A DNA stretch of 64,000 nt, from the NCBI GenBank assembly GCA_016199985.1, contig JACQFQ010000030.1:62001-126000 (forward strand), written 5' to 3'. This DNA comes from Verrucomicrobiota bacterium. GTDB taxonomy: Bacteria; Verrucomicrobiota; Verrucomicrobiia; Limisphaerales; UBA11320. The notes under the pieces are model-generated. The model was given only the letters and a program-made list of their open reading frames with translations, did no database searches and was not told the DNA's origin. The position numbers were made by a program, and so were the translations under genes. Below, one piece after another: positions 40,437 to 51,020 of this stretch (positions within the stretch are counted from its first letter, which is position 1; each line of letters starts with the position of its first letter).

Positions 40437-41108
40437 ATGAACACGCCTCTGAACCTGGTCCCCCATGCCTCGCGTCGTCGCTTCATCCAGTCCGCCGGAT
40501 GGGCCGCGTCCTTTTTCCTGGTCCCTGGCGCCTTCGCGGAGCATCTGACGCGGACCCCCGCGCAGACCGAGGGGCCGTTCTACCCCGACCATCTCCCCCT
40601 CGACACCGACAATGATCTTCTGGTCGTGAACGCAGCCCTGACTCCCGCTGTGGGCGAGGTGACCTATGTCAGCGGACGCATTCTCGATCCGCGCGGCGAG
40701 CCGGTGCGGAACGCGGTGGTGGAGATCTGGCAGTGCGACGCGAATGGCGCCTACTTGCACAGCAAGACGGGCAACAAGGAGAAAGCGGACAAGGGCTTCC
40801 AAGGCTTCGGGCGATTCATCACCGGGTCGAGCGGCGAGTATCTCTTCCGCACCATCAAGCCCGTCCCGTACCCGGGCCGCGCTCCCCACATTCACTACAA
40901 GATCAAGGGCAAGGGCAAAGACCTCCTGACGACGCAGTGCTATATCAAGGGGCATGCCGGCAACGAGAAGGACGGCGTCTACGCGGGCATCAAGGATCTG
41001 AAAGCGCGCCGGGCGGTGACGATCGATTTCGCCCCCCTGAAAGGCGCTCGCGCCGGAGAGCTGGCCGCGCGTTTCGACATTGTTCTCGGAACCACCCCGG
41101 AGATTTAA
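40437..41108 (+). CDS. Secreted intradiol ring-cleavage dioxygenase-like protein
   Basis: RRRFIQSAGWAASFFLVPGAFA; TEGPFYPDHLP; GRILDPRGEPVRNAVVEIWQCDANGAYLH; YPGRAPHIHYKIK. Confidence 0.88.
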   Translation: MNTPLNLVPHASRRRFIQSAGWAASFFLVPGAFAEHLTRTPAQTEGPFYPDHLPLDTDNDLLVVNAALTPAVGEVTYVSGRILDPRGEPVRNAVVEIWQCDANGAYLHSKTGNKEKADKGFQGFGRFITGSSGEYLFRTIKPVPYPGRAPHIHYKIKGKGKDLLTTQCYIKGHAGNEKDGVYAGIKDLKARRAVTIDFAPLKGARAGELAARFDIVLGTTPEI

Positions 41109-41114
41109 CGGCGG

Positions 41115-43391
41115 TTGAAGTTGCGTTTCAAAGTCGAGGGGATGACTTGCGCGCACTGCGTGCGCCGTGTGCAGGAAGCGTCGCAAGCCGTGCTGGGCGC
41201 GGGCGATGTGGATGTCGACCTCGACAGCGGCGAGCTCACGGTTCGTTCGAAACCGGGCGCGATCCCGGATGCCGCGGCTGTGGTCCAGGCGCTGAGGGCG
41301 GTCGGATATCCGGCGCTGCTCATCGCTCCCGATCCAGGGACGCCGGAGCGAACCTCCTCTCCAAGCGCCGGGAACGCGTGGAGGCGCTCGACCGTGGTGG
41401 GTCTCGCATGCGCGGTCCCCCTCATGTTGGGCGAGTGGGTTTTCCGATGGCATCACACTCCCTGGTTCACGGCGCTGAGCGCGGGGCTGGCCACCGTCGC
41501 GATGGCGGTGAGCGGACAGCGATTCGCTCGCGGCGCATGGAATCAAGCGCGGGCGGGCGCGTTTGGCATGGATGCCCTGGTGACCCTGGGGTCCGGCGCG
41601 GCCTACTTGTTCAGCGGCGTGGGGTGGCTCACGGGTCTTCACGCGCATCTCTACTTCCTGGAAGCCACCGCGATCCTCGCCTTCATCAGCGGAGGACATT
41701 GGCTGGAGGCCCGCACCTCCGCTCACGCCGAAGGAGCGCTCCGATCGCTGCTGCAACTCGCGCCCGAAACCGCCTGCCTGCAGACCGCCTCCGGCGAGGA
41801 GCAGTCGACGCCGATTGCGGACTTGCGGATCGGCGATCGGGTCGTGGTCCGCTCCGGGGATCGAGTCCCGACGGACGCCGAGGTCGCGGAGGGAATGTCG
41901 ACGCTCGACGAATCCATGCTGACCGGCGAATCGATTCCCGTGGCCAAAGGCCCCGGCGACTCGCTTTACGCGGGCACGGTCAACAGGGAGGGCCGGATGA
42001 TCGCGCGCGTGACCGCTTCCGGGGAGAACACCGCGCTCGCCCAGGTGATCGCCGCGGTGCGACGCGCTCAGTCGAGCCGGGCCGGCATCCAGCGGCTTGC
42101 CGATCGGATCAGCCAGGTGTTTGTCCCCTGCGTGGTCCTGACCGCGGTCGGTTGCGTCGTCGCATGGGGCTTTTTTCCGCAGGCCATGCTGACGCTTCAT
42201 GACTCGCTCGCTGTCTGGTTGTGGAGCTCTCCGCTTCAAGCCGACCCGTGGGCCAACGCCGTCATTCAGGCCACCGCGGTGTTGGTCGTGGCTTGTCCGT
42301 GCGCCATGGGCCTGGCCACTCCCGCGGCCTTGATGGCCGCCGCCAACAGCGCGGCGCGGCGCGGGATTCTTATACGGGACGCCATCGCGCTGGAAAAAGC
42401 CGGCAAGCTGTCGACCATTGTTTTCGACAAGACTGGAACCCTGACGAGCGGCGCGCCCTCCCTGGTGAATCGGGCCTTCGCGCCCGAATGCGCCTCGATC
42501 GATGGGGCGCCCGAACTGGAAGCCCTCGCCGCGGGGCTCGCGTTCAATTCCAAACATCCCCTCAGCCAGGCGTTGGGCCGTCTTTCCGAGCGCCCGGCGG
42601 AGTGGGTGGACGTCCGTGAGTTCGCGGGCTGCGGGCTGGAGGGCCGGCTTGGTTCCAGCCGCGGAGGTTTTCCGGCTGGCGTCGTGGGACGCGTCGGATC
42701 CATCGAATGGTTGCGCGGTCTCGGCGTCTCGCTGGAGTCCTTGGAGCCCGCGCTGATTCAATGGAAACAGAGCGGAGTGTCTTGCGTGGGATTTGCGGTG
42801 GGGAGCCGGATCGTCGCATGCTTTGGTCTCAAGGACACCCTGAGGACCGAGGTTCGCGCGCTGATCACTGAGCTGAGGCGACAGGGCAAATCGGTGGCGC
42901 TGGTGTCCGGCGACCAAGCCGAGGTGGCCGAGTCTATCGGAGCGGAGGCAGGCCTGGGTCGGGACGAGGTGTTTGCCCCGGTGCGACCCGAGGCGAAGGC
43001 CGCGCTGATTGAGCGGTGGCAGTCCGAGGGACGTCGCGTCGCGTTCGTCGGCGATGGCATTAATGACGGTCCCGCCCTCGCTCAGGCCGATCTGGGCATC
43101 GCCGTTACCCGCGCCAGCGATATCGCGCGTCAGTCCGCCGGCCTCGTGTTGCTCAACGCTGATTTATCCGCGGTGTCAACAGCGCTGGACCTTGCCGCGC
43201 GCACTCTCCGCGTCATTCAGCAGAACCTCTTCTGGGCCTTTCTTTACAATGTCGGGGCCGTTCCGCTTGCGGCCTTGGGGTTTCTCAATCCCATGGTGTG
43301 CGCTGTGACGATGGGATTGTCGGATCTTCTGGTGGTCGGCAACTCGCTGCGTTTGTTGCGACGCGGTCCCGGAAGCCGATCTCAGCGGTGA
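41115..43391 (+). CDS. copA: Heavy-metal (Cu+)-translocating P-type ATPase
   Basis: HMA domain EGMTCAHC; ACPCAMGLATPAAL; DKTGTLTSG; GDGINDGPALAQADLGIA; TTG start. Confidence 0.92.
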   Translation: MKLRFKVEGMTCAHCVRRVQEASQAVLGAGDVDVDLDSGELTVRSKPGAIPDAAAVVQALRAVGYPALLIAPDPGTPERTSSPSAGNAWRRSTVVGLACAVPLMLGEWVFRWHHTPWFTALSAGLATVAMAVSGQRFARGAWNQARAGAFGMDALVTLGSGAAYLFSGVGWLTGLHAHLYFLEATAILAFISGGHWLEARTSAHAEGALRSLLQLAPETACLQTASGEEQSTPIADLRIGDRVVVRSGDRVPTDAEVAEGMSTLDESMLTGESIPVAKGPGDSLYAGTVNREGRMIARVTASGENTALAQVIAAVRRAQSSRAGIQRLADRISQVFVPCVVLTAVGCVVAWGFFPQAMLTLHDSLAVWLWSSPLQADPWANAVIQATAVLVVACPCAMGLATPAALMAAANSAARRGILIRDAIALEKAGKLSTIVFDKTGTLTSGAPSLVNRAFAPECASIDGAPELEALAAGLAFNSKHPLSQALGRLSERPAEWVDVREFAGCGLEGRLGSSRGGFPAGVVGRVGSIEWLRGLGVSLESLEPALIQWKQSGVSCVGFAVGSRIVACFGLKDTLRTEVRALITELRRQGKSVALVSGDQAEVAESIGAEAGLGRDEVFAPVRPEAKAALIERWQSEGRRVAFVGDGINDGPALAQADLGIAVTRASDIARQSAGLVLLNADLSAVSTALDLAARTLRVIQQNLFWAFLYNVGAVPLAALGFLNPMVCAVTMGLSDLLVVGNSLRLLRRGPGSRSQR

Positions 43392-44656
43392 ACCGCGTAG
43401 ACGGCCGACTCCGTGCGGAGATAAATGTGGCCGTCACTGATGGCGGGTGAACAGAGCGTGGGCTCGCTGAGCTTGTTTTCCGCGATGGTTTTGAAGGTGG
43501 GCGAAGCATCCAGGACATAACAGGTCCCTTCGCCGCTCAGGAAATAAACATGGCCGTCGGCGGCCACGGGCGAGACCTTGACGTTGGCCGAGAAGAGGCG
43601 CTCCTGCCAACGGGCCGCTCCGGTTTTCAGGTCCAGGCACGACGCCATGCCGTCATCGCGAATGAGGAAGACGTTTCCGCGGTACACAACGGGCGTGCTG
43701 CAATCGGGCGAGAACTTGGCGCATGTCCAGAGACGATCGGTCTCGGGTCTTTTCCCGGCGCCCGCGGTGGGAATGCCGAACGTATAGCCGCGGTTTTGAA
43801 ATCCCGAAGCCACGACGATCGCGACGCCCTCCCCCGCGGCCATGCCGGAAATGGTGCGTCCGTAAGGATGCGGAACCTTGATGCCTCCATGCGACCAGAT
43901 TTCGACGCCCGTCTTCGGTTCGTAGGAGCTTACGGCCTCGGAGCCCGCGAGAAGAATCTGTCGGCGGCCCGCTGTGTTGACGATGATGGGGCTTTCGTAG
44001 GAATCCTGGGCCTCGTCCTTGGGCTCCAGGTTGCGGTCTGTCTTCCACACCGTTTTCCCGGTGCGCCCGTTCACCGTCAGGAGATAGGAGGGTCCCTGAT
44101 GCATGCAGGCGACAAGCAGGTTTCCATCGAGCAGCATTGGCGATGTGCCCATTCCGTGGTTGGCGTTGAACGCTCCGAACTCCTGGGAAAGATTGCGTTC
44201 CCAGACAGGTTTTCCGTCGGTGTCGAGGCAGACGAGAAGGCCTGTGCCGAATCGCGCCCAGACATGGCGTCCGTCGCTCACGGCCGTGGGCGTGGCCATG
44301 TTATGCAACTGGTTCGCGCGCACTTTGCCCTTTCCGACTTCGCGATCCCAGAGGATCTCGCCACCGCGGGCGTTGAGAGCGACGACATGGAGGCCCGTGT
44401 CCGGGGTCTGAAGCGTCACGTAGATCCTGCCGTTCACGACGATCGGCGAAGAAGCGCCTTTGCCGGGCAGCGGGCGACGCCAAGCGATGCCCTGGTCGGA
44501 CGACCAGCGCGTCGGAAGATGGGACTCGGAGCTCACGCCGAGGCCGTCCGGTCCGTGGAAGCACGGCCAATCCCCTGCCGAGGCCAGCAGAGGGCACAGG
44601 ATGCAGAAGGAGGCCAGGAGGCTTTGCCGGAGGTGGGCGCGCATGCGATGAGTCAT
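43382..44656 (-). CDS. PQQ-like beta-propeller repeat protein, secreted
   Basis: DWPCFHGPDGLGVSSESHLPTRWSSDQGIAWRRPLPGKGASSPIVVNGRIYVT; repeated blade motifs. Confidence 0.88.
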   Translation of the reverse strand: MTHRMRAHLRQSLLASFCILCPLLASAGDWPCFHGPDGLGVSSESHLPTRWSSDQGIAWRRPLPGKGASSPIVVNGRIYVTLQTPDTGLHVVALNARGGEILWDREVGKGKVRANQLHNMATPTAVSDGRHVWARFGTGLLVCLDTDGKPVWERNLSQEFGAFNANHGMGTSPMLLDGNLLVACMHQGPSYLLTVNGRTGKTVWKTDRNLEPKDEAQDSYESPIIVNTAGRRQILLAGSEAVSSYEPKTGVEIWSHGGIKVPHPYGRTISGMAAGEGVAIVVASGFQNRGYTFGIPTAGAGKRPETDRLWTCAKFSPDCSTPVVYRGNVFLIRDDGMASCLDLKTGAARWQERLFSANVKVSPVAADGHVYFLSGEGTCYVLDASPTFKTIAENKLSEPTLCSPAISDGHIYLRTESAVYAVHR

Positions 44657-44726
44657 GATGGATATTGGGTGTAGCAAATCCCCAATCCGGGTCCAACAGG
44701 CAAATGCGGAGCGCGCGGCCCCCACT

Positions 44727-45056
44727 TTAGCCCTTGCGTCGGTAGTGGGTGGGGACGCAGCGGCTGTCGAGCTGGATCACGGAGTAGCCCCATGGCAGAT
44801 AGCGCAGAGGTCCGCGCCGATCGGGATGTTCGACGCGCCAGGCGACCACCTCCCAGCCGTCGTTCTGCCTGTTGACCTCCCATTCGGCCCGATGCGCCCA
44901 AGTCTCTTTTTGTCCGAGGAGCCGGCGGGCCGCTGAAATCTGGGCGCTGTACTCGCCGTCCGGATCGGCGGGATGCTCCATGCGTCGCGCCTGGTCGGCG
45001 CATCCGAGGAACGCGAGCGCGAGGACAAACCGGCCGATGAGATGCACAATTCTCAT
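44727..45056 (-). CDS. Hypothetical lipoprotein
   Basis: MRIVHLIGRFVLALAFLGCADQARRMEHPAD. Confidence 0.6.
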   Translation of the reverse strand: MRIVHLIGRFVLALAFLGCADQARRMEHPADPDGEYSAQISAARRLLGQKETWAHRAEWEVNRQNDGWEVVAWRVEHPDRRGPLRYLPWGYSVIQLDSRCVPTHYRRKG

Positions 45057-45237
45057 TCCTCTGACATCGGCACGCGCGCCCGCCACACAAGCCCCGCTCG
45101 TGAATTTCCGGGTGGCGGCGGGCTTCGTCTTTGCCGCGTCTTGAGGGCAAGACCGCGCGATCGCTGGAGTCAGTTTGCGAACTCCCCTTGGACTTGGTGA
45201 GGCTTCATGCTTACTATCGGGTCAATCGTTCCGAAGC

Positions 45238-45840
45238 ATGATCTCCTTTATTCGCGGCATCCTGATCGAAAGCCTGCCCGCGCAGGCCACGGTCGACGTT
45301 CATGGCGTGGGCTATGAGATCCAAATCCCGCTCTCCACCTACAATGCCCTTCCCGCCTCCGGCGGCGAGGTGAAGCTGCTTACCCAGCTGATCATTCGCG
45401 AGGACTCCCATGCGCTCTTCGGATTCTCCTCCCGGCCCGAGCGGGACATGTTCCGCCTCCTCGTTCACACCGTCAGCGGCATCGGTCCGAAGATCGCCCT
45501 CGGCATTCTGAGCGGGATGTCTGTCGCCGGGATCCGAAGCGCGGTGGCGCAGCGCGATCTCAAGGCGCTCTCGTCGATCTCCGGCGTGGGCAAGAAGACC
45601 GCCGAGCGGATTGTGGTGGAGCTGGCCGACAAGATGGGCGCCGCCACGGCGTTCGAATCGCCCGCTTCCGGATTGGCGCTCTCGCCCAATGACCAGAAGG
45701 CCAACGACGCCGTTCTCGCCCTGATGGCGCTCGGCTTCAAACAGCCCGACGCCCTCCAGTCGATTCGCGGCGCGCAGGCCATGCTGGGCCAAAGCGCGTC
45801 CATTGAGGATCTGGTGCGAGTGAGCCTGAAGCGTCCCTGA
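45238..45840 (+). CDS. ruvA: Holliday junction branch migration protein RuvA
   Basis: MISFIRGILIESLPAQATVDVHGVGYEIQIPLSTYNAL...VSGIGPKIALGILSG...ISGVGKKTAERIVVELADK. Confidence 0.96.
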   Translation: MISFIRGILIESLPAQATVDVHGVGYEIQIPLSTYNALPASGGEVKLLTQLIIREDSHALFGFSSRPERDMFRLLVHTVSGIGPKIALGILSGMSVAGIRSAVAQRDLKALSSISGVGKKTAERIVVELADKMGAATAFESPASGLALSPNDQKANDAVLALMALGFKQPDALQSIRGAQAMLGQSASIEDLVRVSLKRP

Positions 45841-45848
45841 TCGCGCCG

Positions 45849-46583
45849 ATGATGACCTTTGAGCCAAAGCCCCTCGCCACGAGCGGCCCCTCGCCCGCCG
45901 CGAAGCCCGCCGTGGTCCCCCAGCGGCTTCGTTGGCATGGCAGCCTGGCGGCCTGGACGGTCCATCGATTGGTCTGCGGCCTGACGTTCACGCTGCGGCT
46001 TCGCTACCACGCCCCGGAGGAGACCGACTCTCTCATCCTGCGGCAGCCAGCGATTTTCAGCATCTGGCACAACCGTCTCGCGCTGGCCCTCCCATCCTAC
46101 TGCAGGATGGTGCGGCGCCGACGTCCGGACCGCCGAATGGCGGCGATGGTCAGCGCGAGCAAGGATGGCGCCCTGGTCGCGCGCATTCTCGAGCATTTTT
46201 CAGCGGTGCCCATCCGAGGCTCGTCCAGCCGGCGAGGCTCGCAGGCGCTACGGGAGCTGATCACCCAGGCAAGTCTGGGGCGGGATCTGGCGATCACTCC
46301 CGACGGGCCGCGCGGACCGCGGCACCAGGTTCAGGACGGCGTCATCGGGCTCGCGCAGATGACCGGCCTCCCCATCATTCCCGCCAACTGCGCTCTGAGC
46401 GCGAAGATTCAGCTCAGGAGCTGGGACCGTTTCCAGATTCCTCTCCCTTTCGCCCGCTGGGATCTGAGGCTCGCCGCGCCTGTTTGGGTGCCGCGCGAGG
46501 CCGATGCCGCGGAGCGCGAGCGCCTTCGCCTTGAAGTTCAGGAGCGCATGCTGGATCTCGTTCCCGCGGATCGCGAGCCTTGA
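45849..46583 (+). CDS. DUF374-family lysophospholipid acyltransferase-like protein
   Basis: IFSIWHNRLALALPSYCR, MVSASKDGALVARILEHFSAVPIRGSSSRRGSQALRELI, ITPDGPRGPRHQVQDGVIGLAQMTGLPIIP. Confidence 0.88.
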   Translation: MMTFEPKPLATSGPSPAAKPAVVPQRLRWHGSLAAWTVHRLVCGLTFTLRLRYHAPEETDSLILRQPAIFSIWHNRLALALPSYCRMVRRRRPDRRMAAMVSASKDGALVARILEHFSAVPIRGSSSRRGSQALRELITQASLGRDLAITPDGPRGPRHQVQDGVIGLAQMTGLPIIPANCALSAKIQLRSWDRFQIPLPFARWDLRLAAPVWVPREADAAERERLRLEVQERMLDLVPADREP

Positions 46584-46622
46584 GCCGGGCGCCGGAGATC
46601 GCGCTATCGAGAGAAGCCCGGG

Positions 46623-47771
46623 TTAGGCTGGCGCGTTCGACCCGACAGCTTGTCTGATTGTGTCGAAACCCGCTTCGACGACCTTCTGTCGCAGCCCTTG
46701 CACGATCGATCGCGCGACGCCGGGACCTTCATACACCAGCCCGCTGTACACCTGAACCAGGCTCGCGCCCGCCGTGATCTTTTCCCAGGCGTCCTCCGCG
46801 CTGAAGATGCCGCCGACGCCCACGATCGGAACCCGACCCTTGGACGCGCTATAGAGATGGCGGATCACATCGGTGCTGCGATCTCGCAGCGGGCGTCCGC
46901 TGAGTCCCCCCGTCTCGGCGTAGATCTTGCGGAGCGCGGGATCGTCGCCATCGGGTCGAGCAAGCGTTGTGTTCGTGGCGACGATGCCCGCAAGGCCGCA
47001 AGGGGAGACGAGCTCGAGGATGTCGTCGAGCGCTTCGAAGCTGAGATCGGGAGCGACTTTCACCAGAATGGGCTTGAGGGGCGGGTTCTTCGTCCCAGCC
47101 GTCGACGCTCCAGTCGTCGCCCGGGCGCGTTCCTCGTTGTCCGATCGCAATGTCTCCAGGATCTCGCGAAGCGCGTCCTTGTCCTGCAGCTGGCGCAAGT
47201 TGGGAGTGTTGGGCGAGCTCACATTCACCACAAAAAAATCACCGAGGTTCCACAAGGAGCGGAAGGAGTAGCTGTAGTCGCTCGCCGCCTCTTCAATCGG
47301 AGTGATCTTGGATTTGCCGAGGTTGATCCCGACAGGGTGCGCGGGCCAGCGTCCCGCCTGCTTCCAGTGGGTGAGGGTGGCGGCCATGGCATCGGCGCCG
47401 GGATTGTTGAACCCAATCCGATTGACCAGCGCCTCGTCGGCGATCGCCCGGAACATCCGGGGCGCGGGGTTGCCGGGCTGCGGATGCCGGGTCACGCCCC
47501 CGAGCTCGCTGAAGCCAAATCCGAACGCGGGCCATAGGGGCGCGGCGGCCGCCTGCTTGTCCATGCCGGCGGCGAGGCCGACGGGGTTGGGAAAGCGGAG
47601 ATCCCAGAGGGTGAGCGGCAACTCGGGGGACGCGCAGAAGCTCGCGACAAGATCGCTCCACACCGGGGAGCGGCTCATCCACCCCAAGGCGGCGAGCGTT
47701 TGGTTGTGGATGACTTCGGACTCCTGCGAGAACAGCGCAGGACGGATGACATGTCGGTAGAGCCAGGACAC
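46623..47771 (-). CDS. pyrD: Dihydroorotate dehydrogenase (quinone)
   Basis: RFPNPVGLAAGMDKQAAA, ELGGVTRHPQPGNPAPRMFR, NRIGFNNPGADA, VNVSSPNTPNLRQLQ, GVGGIFSAEDAWEKITAGASLVQVYSGL. Confidence 0.96.
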   Translation of the reverse strand: MSWLYRHVIRPALFSQESEVIHNQTLAALGWMSRSPVWSDLVASFCASPELPLTLWDLRFPNPVGLAAGMDKQAAAAPLWPAFGFGFSELGGVTRHPQPGNPAPRMFRAIADEALVNRIGFNNPGADAMAATLTHWKQAGRWPAHPVGINLGKSKITPIEEAASDYSYSFRSLWNLGDFFVVNVSSPNTPNLRQLQDKDALREILETLRSDNEERARATTGASTAGTKNPPLKPILVKVAPDLSFEALDDILELVSPCGLAGIVATNTTLARPDGDDPALRKIYAETGGLSGRPLRDRSTDVIRHLYSASKGRVPIVGVGGIFSAEDAWEKITAGASLVQVYSGLVYEGPGVARSIVQGLRQKVVEAGFDTIRQAVGSNAPA

Positions 47772-47802
47772 GCCCCCAGCAAACCGGGAATCGAAGGGGA
47801 AT

Positions 47803-48528
47803 TCAACTCAGGGAACTTACCCGTCGGAGCAGCGCGTCGATCGACTGGGAGTTGTCGCCCAGGGTCAGCGCGCGATCGGCGAGGTCGTTCAGCGCTCGTC
47901 GCGCCTCCTCGAAGTGCCCGGCGAGGTTGTCGAAGATCTCCGACAGATGGTAGCGCTCGGCGAGCCGGTGGTGGCTGGCCTCGCGAAAGCTCGAGCGTCC
48001 CAGGGCGGCGTAGTACTGCAGGTCTGGAAAGCCCCGGCGCTCGCGACGATGCCGGATCCTTTCAGGAAAAACTCCGGTGAGAAAGAGCGACTGGTTGCCC
48101 ATGTGGGCGCGAATCCTGAAACGCGTGGCCTCGTCCGCGTTGTCCAGCGCCCCGATCATCTCGTAGAAATAGTCGATCGGCGCGGGCTGCGAGGGCACCT
48201 TGAGGCGCAGGTTGGCCTGCTGGGAGTACTCGGCCAGAACCTCCGCCACGTAATCCGCGACCTCCCTTTCCTGAATGCCCGCCTTCCGCAGGGCGTGACG
48301 GACGAGGACATAGAAGTAGAGGTGGATGGAAGTCCGCAGGCAGTTGCGCGATTCCATGAACGCCGCGAGCAACGCGTCTTGGTCGAGCAGAAGATCGCGC
48401 GACGTCTCGTCGGCAAGGAGTTCCGACAGGAAACCCTTTTGTCCGGCCTTTTTGCCTAGCACCTCCGTGATGAACTCGACGTCCTGCGCGGTGAACTGCA
48501 CCCGGCAGTTCGGCGTGATGACCTTCAT
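47803..48528 (-). CDS. Conserved hypothetical protein
   Basis: MKVITPNCRVQFTAQDVEFITEVLGKKAGQKGFLSELLADETSRDLLLDQDALLAAF...; uninterrupted 241-aa ORF, helical. Confidence 0.7.
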   Translation of the reverse strand: MKVITPNCRVQFTAQDVEFITEVLGKKAGQKGFLSELLADETSRDLLLDQDALLAAFMESRNCLRTSIHLYFYVLVRHALRKAGIQEREVADYVAEVLAEYSQQANLRLKVPSQPAPIDYFYEMIGALDNADEATRFRIRAHMGNQSLFLTGVFPERIRHRRERRGFPDLQYYAALGRSSFREASHHRLAERYHLSEIFDNLAGHFEEARRALNDLADRALTLGDNSQSIDALLRRVSSLS

Positions 48529-48859
48529 ATTCGCCTTGTTCTCATGACGAGCAGAACCTGATCCGTTTCCACGGCCCCGGCGCCCTCGATCCCAGCCGCC
48601 CCAGCAGCACTTCCGGTTCCAATACCCCGACGCGCGTGCTCCCTCAGCTGTTTCTTCGGACAGGCCGGCGACCGTGGCCCAAAGTAAGTCAACTGGGCGC
48701 GTTCTTCAACTTTGAGCGTCGAGAATGTGAGCATCGGAGGCGGGCGACCCATCGACGAAACTAAAGTGGCAAATCGGAGTCTCAGGTCCTACGTTCCGCC
48801 CCATCGAAACCGCATCCCAAAGCGCCCATCCTGAGCGGAACGAAGAATCGTCTCCACCG

Positions 48860-49744
48860 TTGGCCGTGGCCACCGGGGCGCATGGCCGCGTCATGGAGGC
48901 GGGCTTGGTGCTGGCCAGCCAGAACATTGAGGCGGCGGTGGTTCATACGACGGATCCTCAGCGGTGGCAGCTGGTCGTGAAGCCGAAGGATCTTCTCGTC
49001 GCCCGGGCGCAACTGCTGCAATACACCCGGGAGAACCGGCATCGACGATGGCGTCAGTCCTTCGCCGGGCGACGCTTTGAGTTCGATTGGCAAAGCCTCG
49101 TGTGGGTGTTCCTGATGGCGGGGTGCTATTTTTTCCAAGCCCATGGCTCGTTGGCGATCCAGTCCCTGGGAGACTTCTATTCACCGGCCGTGAGGTCGGG
49201 GGAATGGTGGCGCGCGGTCACCGCGGAGTTTCTCCACGTCGACCTGCGCCATCTCGCTTCGAACGCGACAACCGGCCTGCTTTTTTTTGGCGTGGCCATG
49301 GCGGAGTATGGGGCGGGAACCGCCCTCCTCGCCGCCACCCTGTGCGGCGCTCTGGCGAACTTCGCGGCGATGTGGTTTCGTTCAATGCCCTATCATGGCC
49401 TCGGGGCGTCGGGAATGGTGATGGCGGCGTTGGGTTTGCTCGCGGTGCGCAGCTTCCGCTTGCAAGACTGGCGCGCTCGTCCGGCGCTCACAATCAGCCG
49501 CGGCTTTTTAGCCGGCGTGTTTCTTTTTATCCTCCATGGATTCAATCCCAGCTCCGACGTCCTTGTGCATACGTTGGGATTTGGCCTGGGCGCGGCGGCC
49601 GGGGTCTTGCTCAGCCCGATCGCCGAGAATCCCGGGCGTCAGGCGCGCTGGGATGCCCTCGGCAAATGGCTGTTCGTCGGCGTGGTCGCCGTCGCTTGGG
49701 GCTGCGCTCTCTGGCCTGCGGCTCAGCGCGGCTTGGAGCGATAG
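48860..49744 (+). CDS. Rhomboid-family intramembrane serine protease
   Basis: [13 protein letters not shown] (GxSG serine), [16 protein letters not shown] (histidine helix), [14 protein letters not shown]; short soluble N-terminal domain. Start uncertain (TTG). Confidence 0.82.
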   Translation: MAVATGAHGRVMEAGLVLASQNIEAAVVHTTDPQRWQLVVKPKDLLVARAQLLQYTRENRHRRWRQSFAGRRFEFDWQSLVWVFLMAGCYFFQAHGSLAIQSLGDFYSPAVRSGEWWRAVTAEFLHVDLRHLASNATTGLLFFGVAMAEYGAGTALLAATLCGALANFAAMWFRSMPYHGLGASGMVMAALGLLAVRSFRLQDWRARPALTISRGFLAGVFLFILHGFNPSSDVLVHTLGFGLGAAAGVLLSPIAENPGRQARWDALGKWLFVGVVAVAWGCALWPAAQRGLER

Positions 49745-50766
49745 GTCCACTGGCGGCCTGTCGCGGGAATGGACATCGTGTACTCCGCGCCGCCGGGCTG
49801 AACCGAAAGCTTCAAGTAGTTCGCCGCGCACTTCTCCTCCAGATTCGCGATGCGCTCGTCCAATGTGTTGTTCTCGACGTCGTCGCGAAGATTCTTGTGC
49901 ACCTGGTAGATGGCTTGCACCGAGGGCGTCCCCTTCAGCGTCTTCAGCACCTCGCCAGCGGTGCCCTTTCGCGCGCCATTGTTCATGACCGCGATCGTGG
50001 GGGCGAGGCTGTGAATGAGCAGCGGGTTGTTGCTGACATCCAGCCCATGGTGATTGACCTGGTAGACGTCGATCACGCCGACGCGGTTGTTGGGGCAGAC
50101 CAGCTGCTCCTCGATGTTCCAGGTGAGATCGCCGCCGTCGAAGAATCGAAAGGGGCCGTATTCCAGCAGCCACACGCTGCTATTGGCGTTGTCCGAGCGA
50201 TCGGGGTCCTTTCGCTGGGCGTCCTGGCATTCCGCGACGCCCTTAAGGACCGCGGCGGGGACCACTTTTCGCTTTGCCGCCAGGCAACGCAGCGAAACCC
50301 CGCCGTTGGGGGCGAGCGGAACGAGCAATCCGGGATACACCCCCATCCGTTGCTCCACCTTCATCTCCCGGTAGGGCTTGATGATGAGAGGCCACCTTGT
50401 GTCCTCCTTGTTTCCGTCCGGGTCCTTGGAAGGGACTCCGTTGTCGTAGAGGGCGATGATCGGCATGAGCTGAGACAGTTCCGCCGCGCCGCCAAAGTGG
50501 TCGATGTGAAGATGCGTTGTGATGAGGTGGTCGATTCTCTTGAGGCCGGCGACGTCCTTCGCCACGTGGTGGATTCGTTGCGAATCACGGCCGCCCGGGT
50601 TGCCCGAGTCGATGAGGATCGACTCCCTCGAGGGCGTGACGATCAGCGTTGAGCCTCCGCCCTCGGAGTCGATCCAATAAATGTCCAGCGTCGCTGGAGC
50701 TGTTTCAGCCGTCAGCAGGCCAAGAGACGCCGCGAAGGCCGCGAGGGAGCCAGTGAGCATTTTCAT
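49723..50766 (-). CDS. Secreted metallo-beta-lactamase-fold hydrolase (ComEC-like)
   Basis: [55 protein letters not shown]. Confidence 0.88.
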   Translation of the reverse strand: MKMLTGSLAAFAASLGLLTAETAPATLDIYWIDSEGGGSTLIVTPSRESILIDSGNPGGRDSQRIHHVAKDVAGLKRIDHLITTHLHIDHFGGAAELSQLMPIIALYDNGVPSKDPDGNKEDTRWPLIIKPYREMKVEQRMGVYPGLLVPLAPNGGVSLRCLAAKRKVVPAAVLKGVAECQDAQRKDPDRSDNANSSVWLLEYGPFRFFDGGDLTWNIEEQLVCPNNRVGVIDVYQVNHHGLDVSNNPLLIHSLAPTIAVMNNGARKGTAGEVLKTLKGTPSVQAIYQVHKNLRDDVENNTLDERIANLEEKCAANYLKLSVQPGGAEYTMSIPATGRQWTYRSKPR

Positions 50767-50962
50767 AGGTTGATTTCGGGTCGAGCGTATGCGCGTCACA
50801 GCGGCCTGACCACGCATTTTCTTTGTGAACGCCCCCCGTCGGCCCGTCCGGAGACGTCCGCCGAAGAATTTCGAGGTGGATGTCCGAAATCCGCTCAAGA
50901 TTCTTTCAGCCTCGTTCGATGGAGGAAGAGGTGAGTGAGAAAAAACAGGCGATGATTCGCTC

Positions 50963-51020
50963 CGCGTCCCTTCCGGATCGCGCTCCGAGACGCGGATGGG
51001 TCGCGATACGGAAGGGCGCG
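50963..51020. other. Long imperfect hairpin in an intergenic region
   Basis: cgcgtcccttccggatcgcg (50963-50982) pairs with cgcgatacggaagggcgcg (51002-51020): about 18 bp with one bulge and one mismatch. Confidence 0.6.

Noticed and set aside
40281-42917. 878-aa minus-strand ORF opposite the dioxygenase/CopA genes
   Set aside because: Antisense to two well-supported genes; no recognisable motifs.
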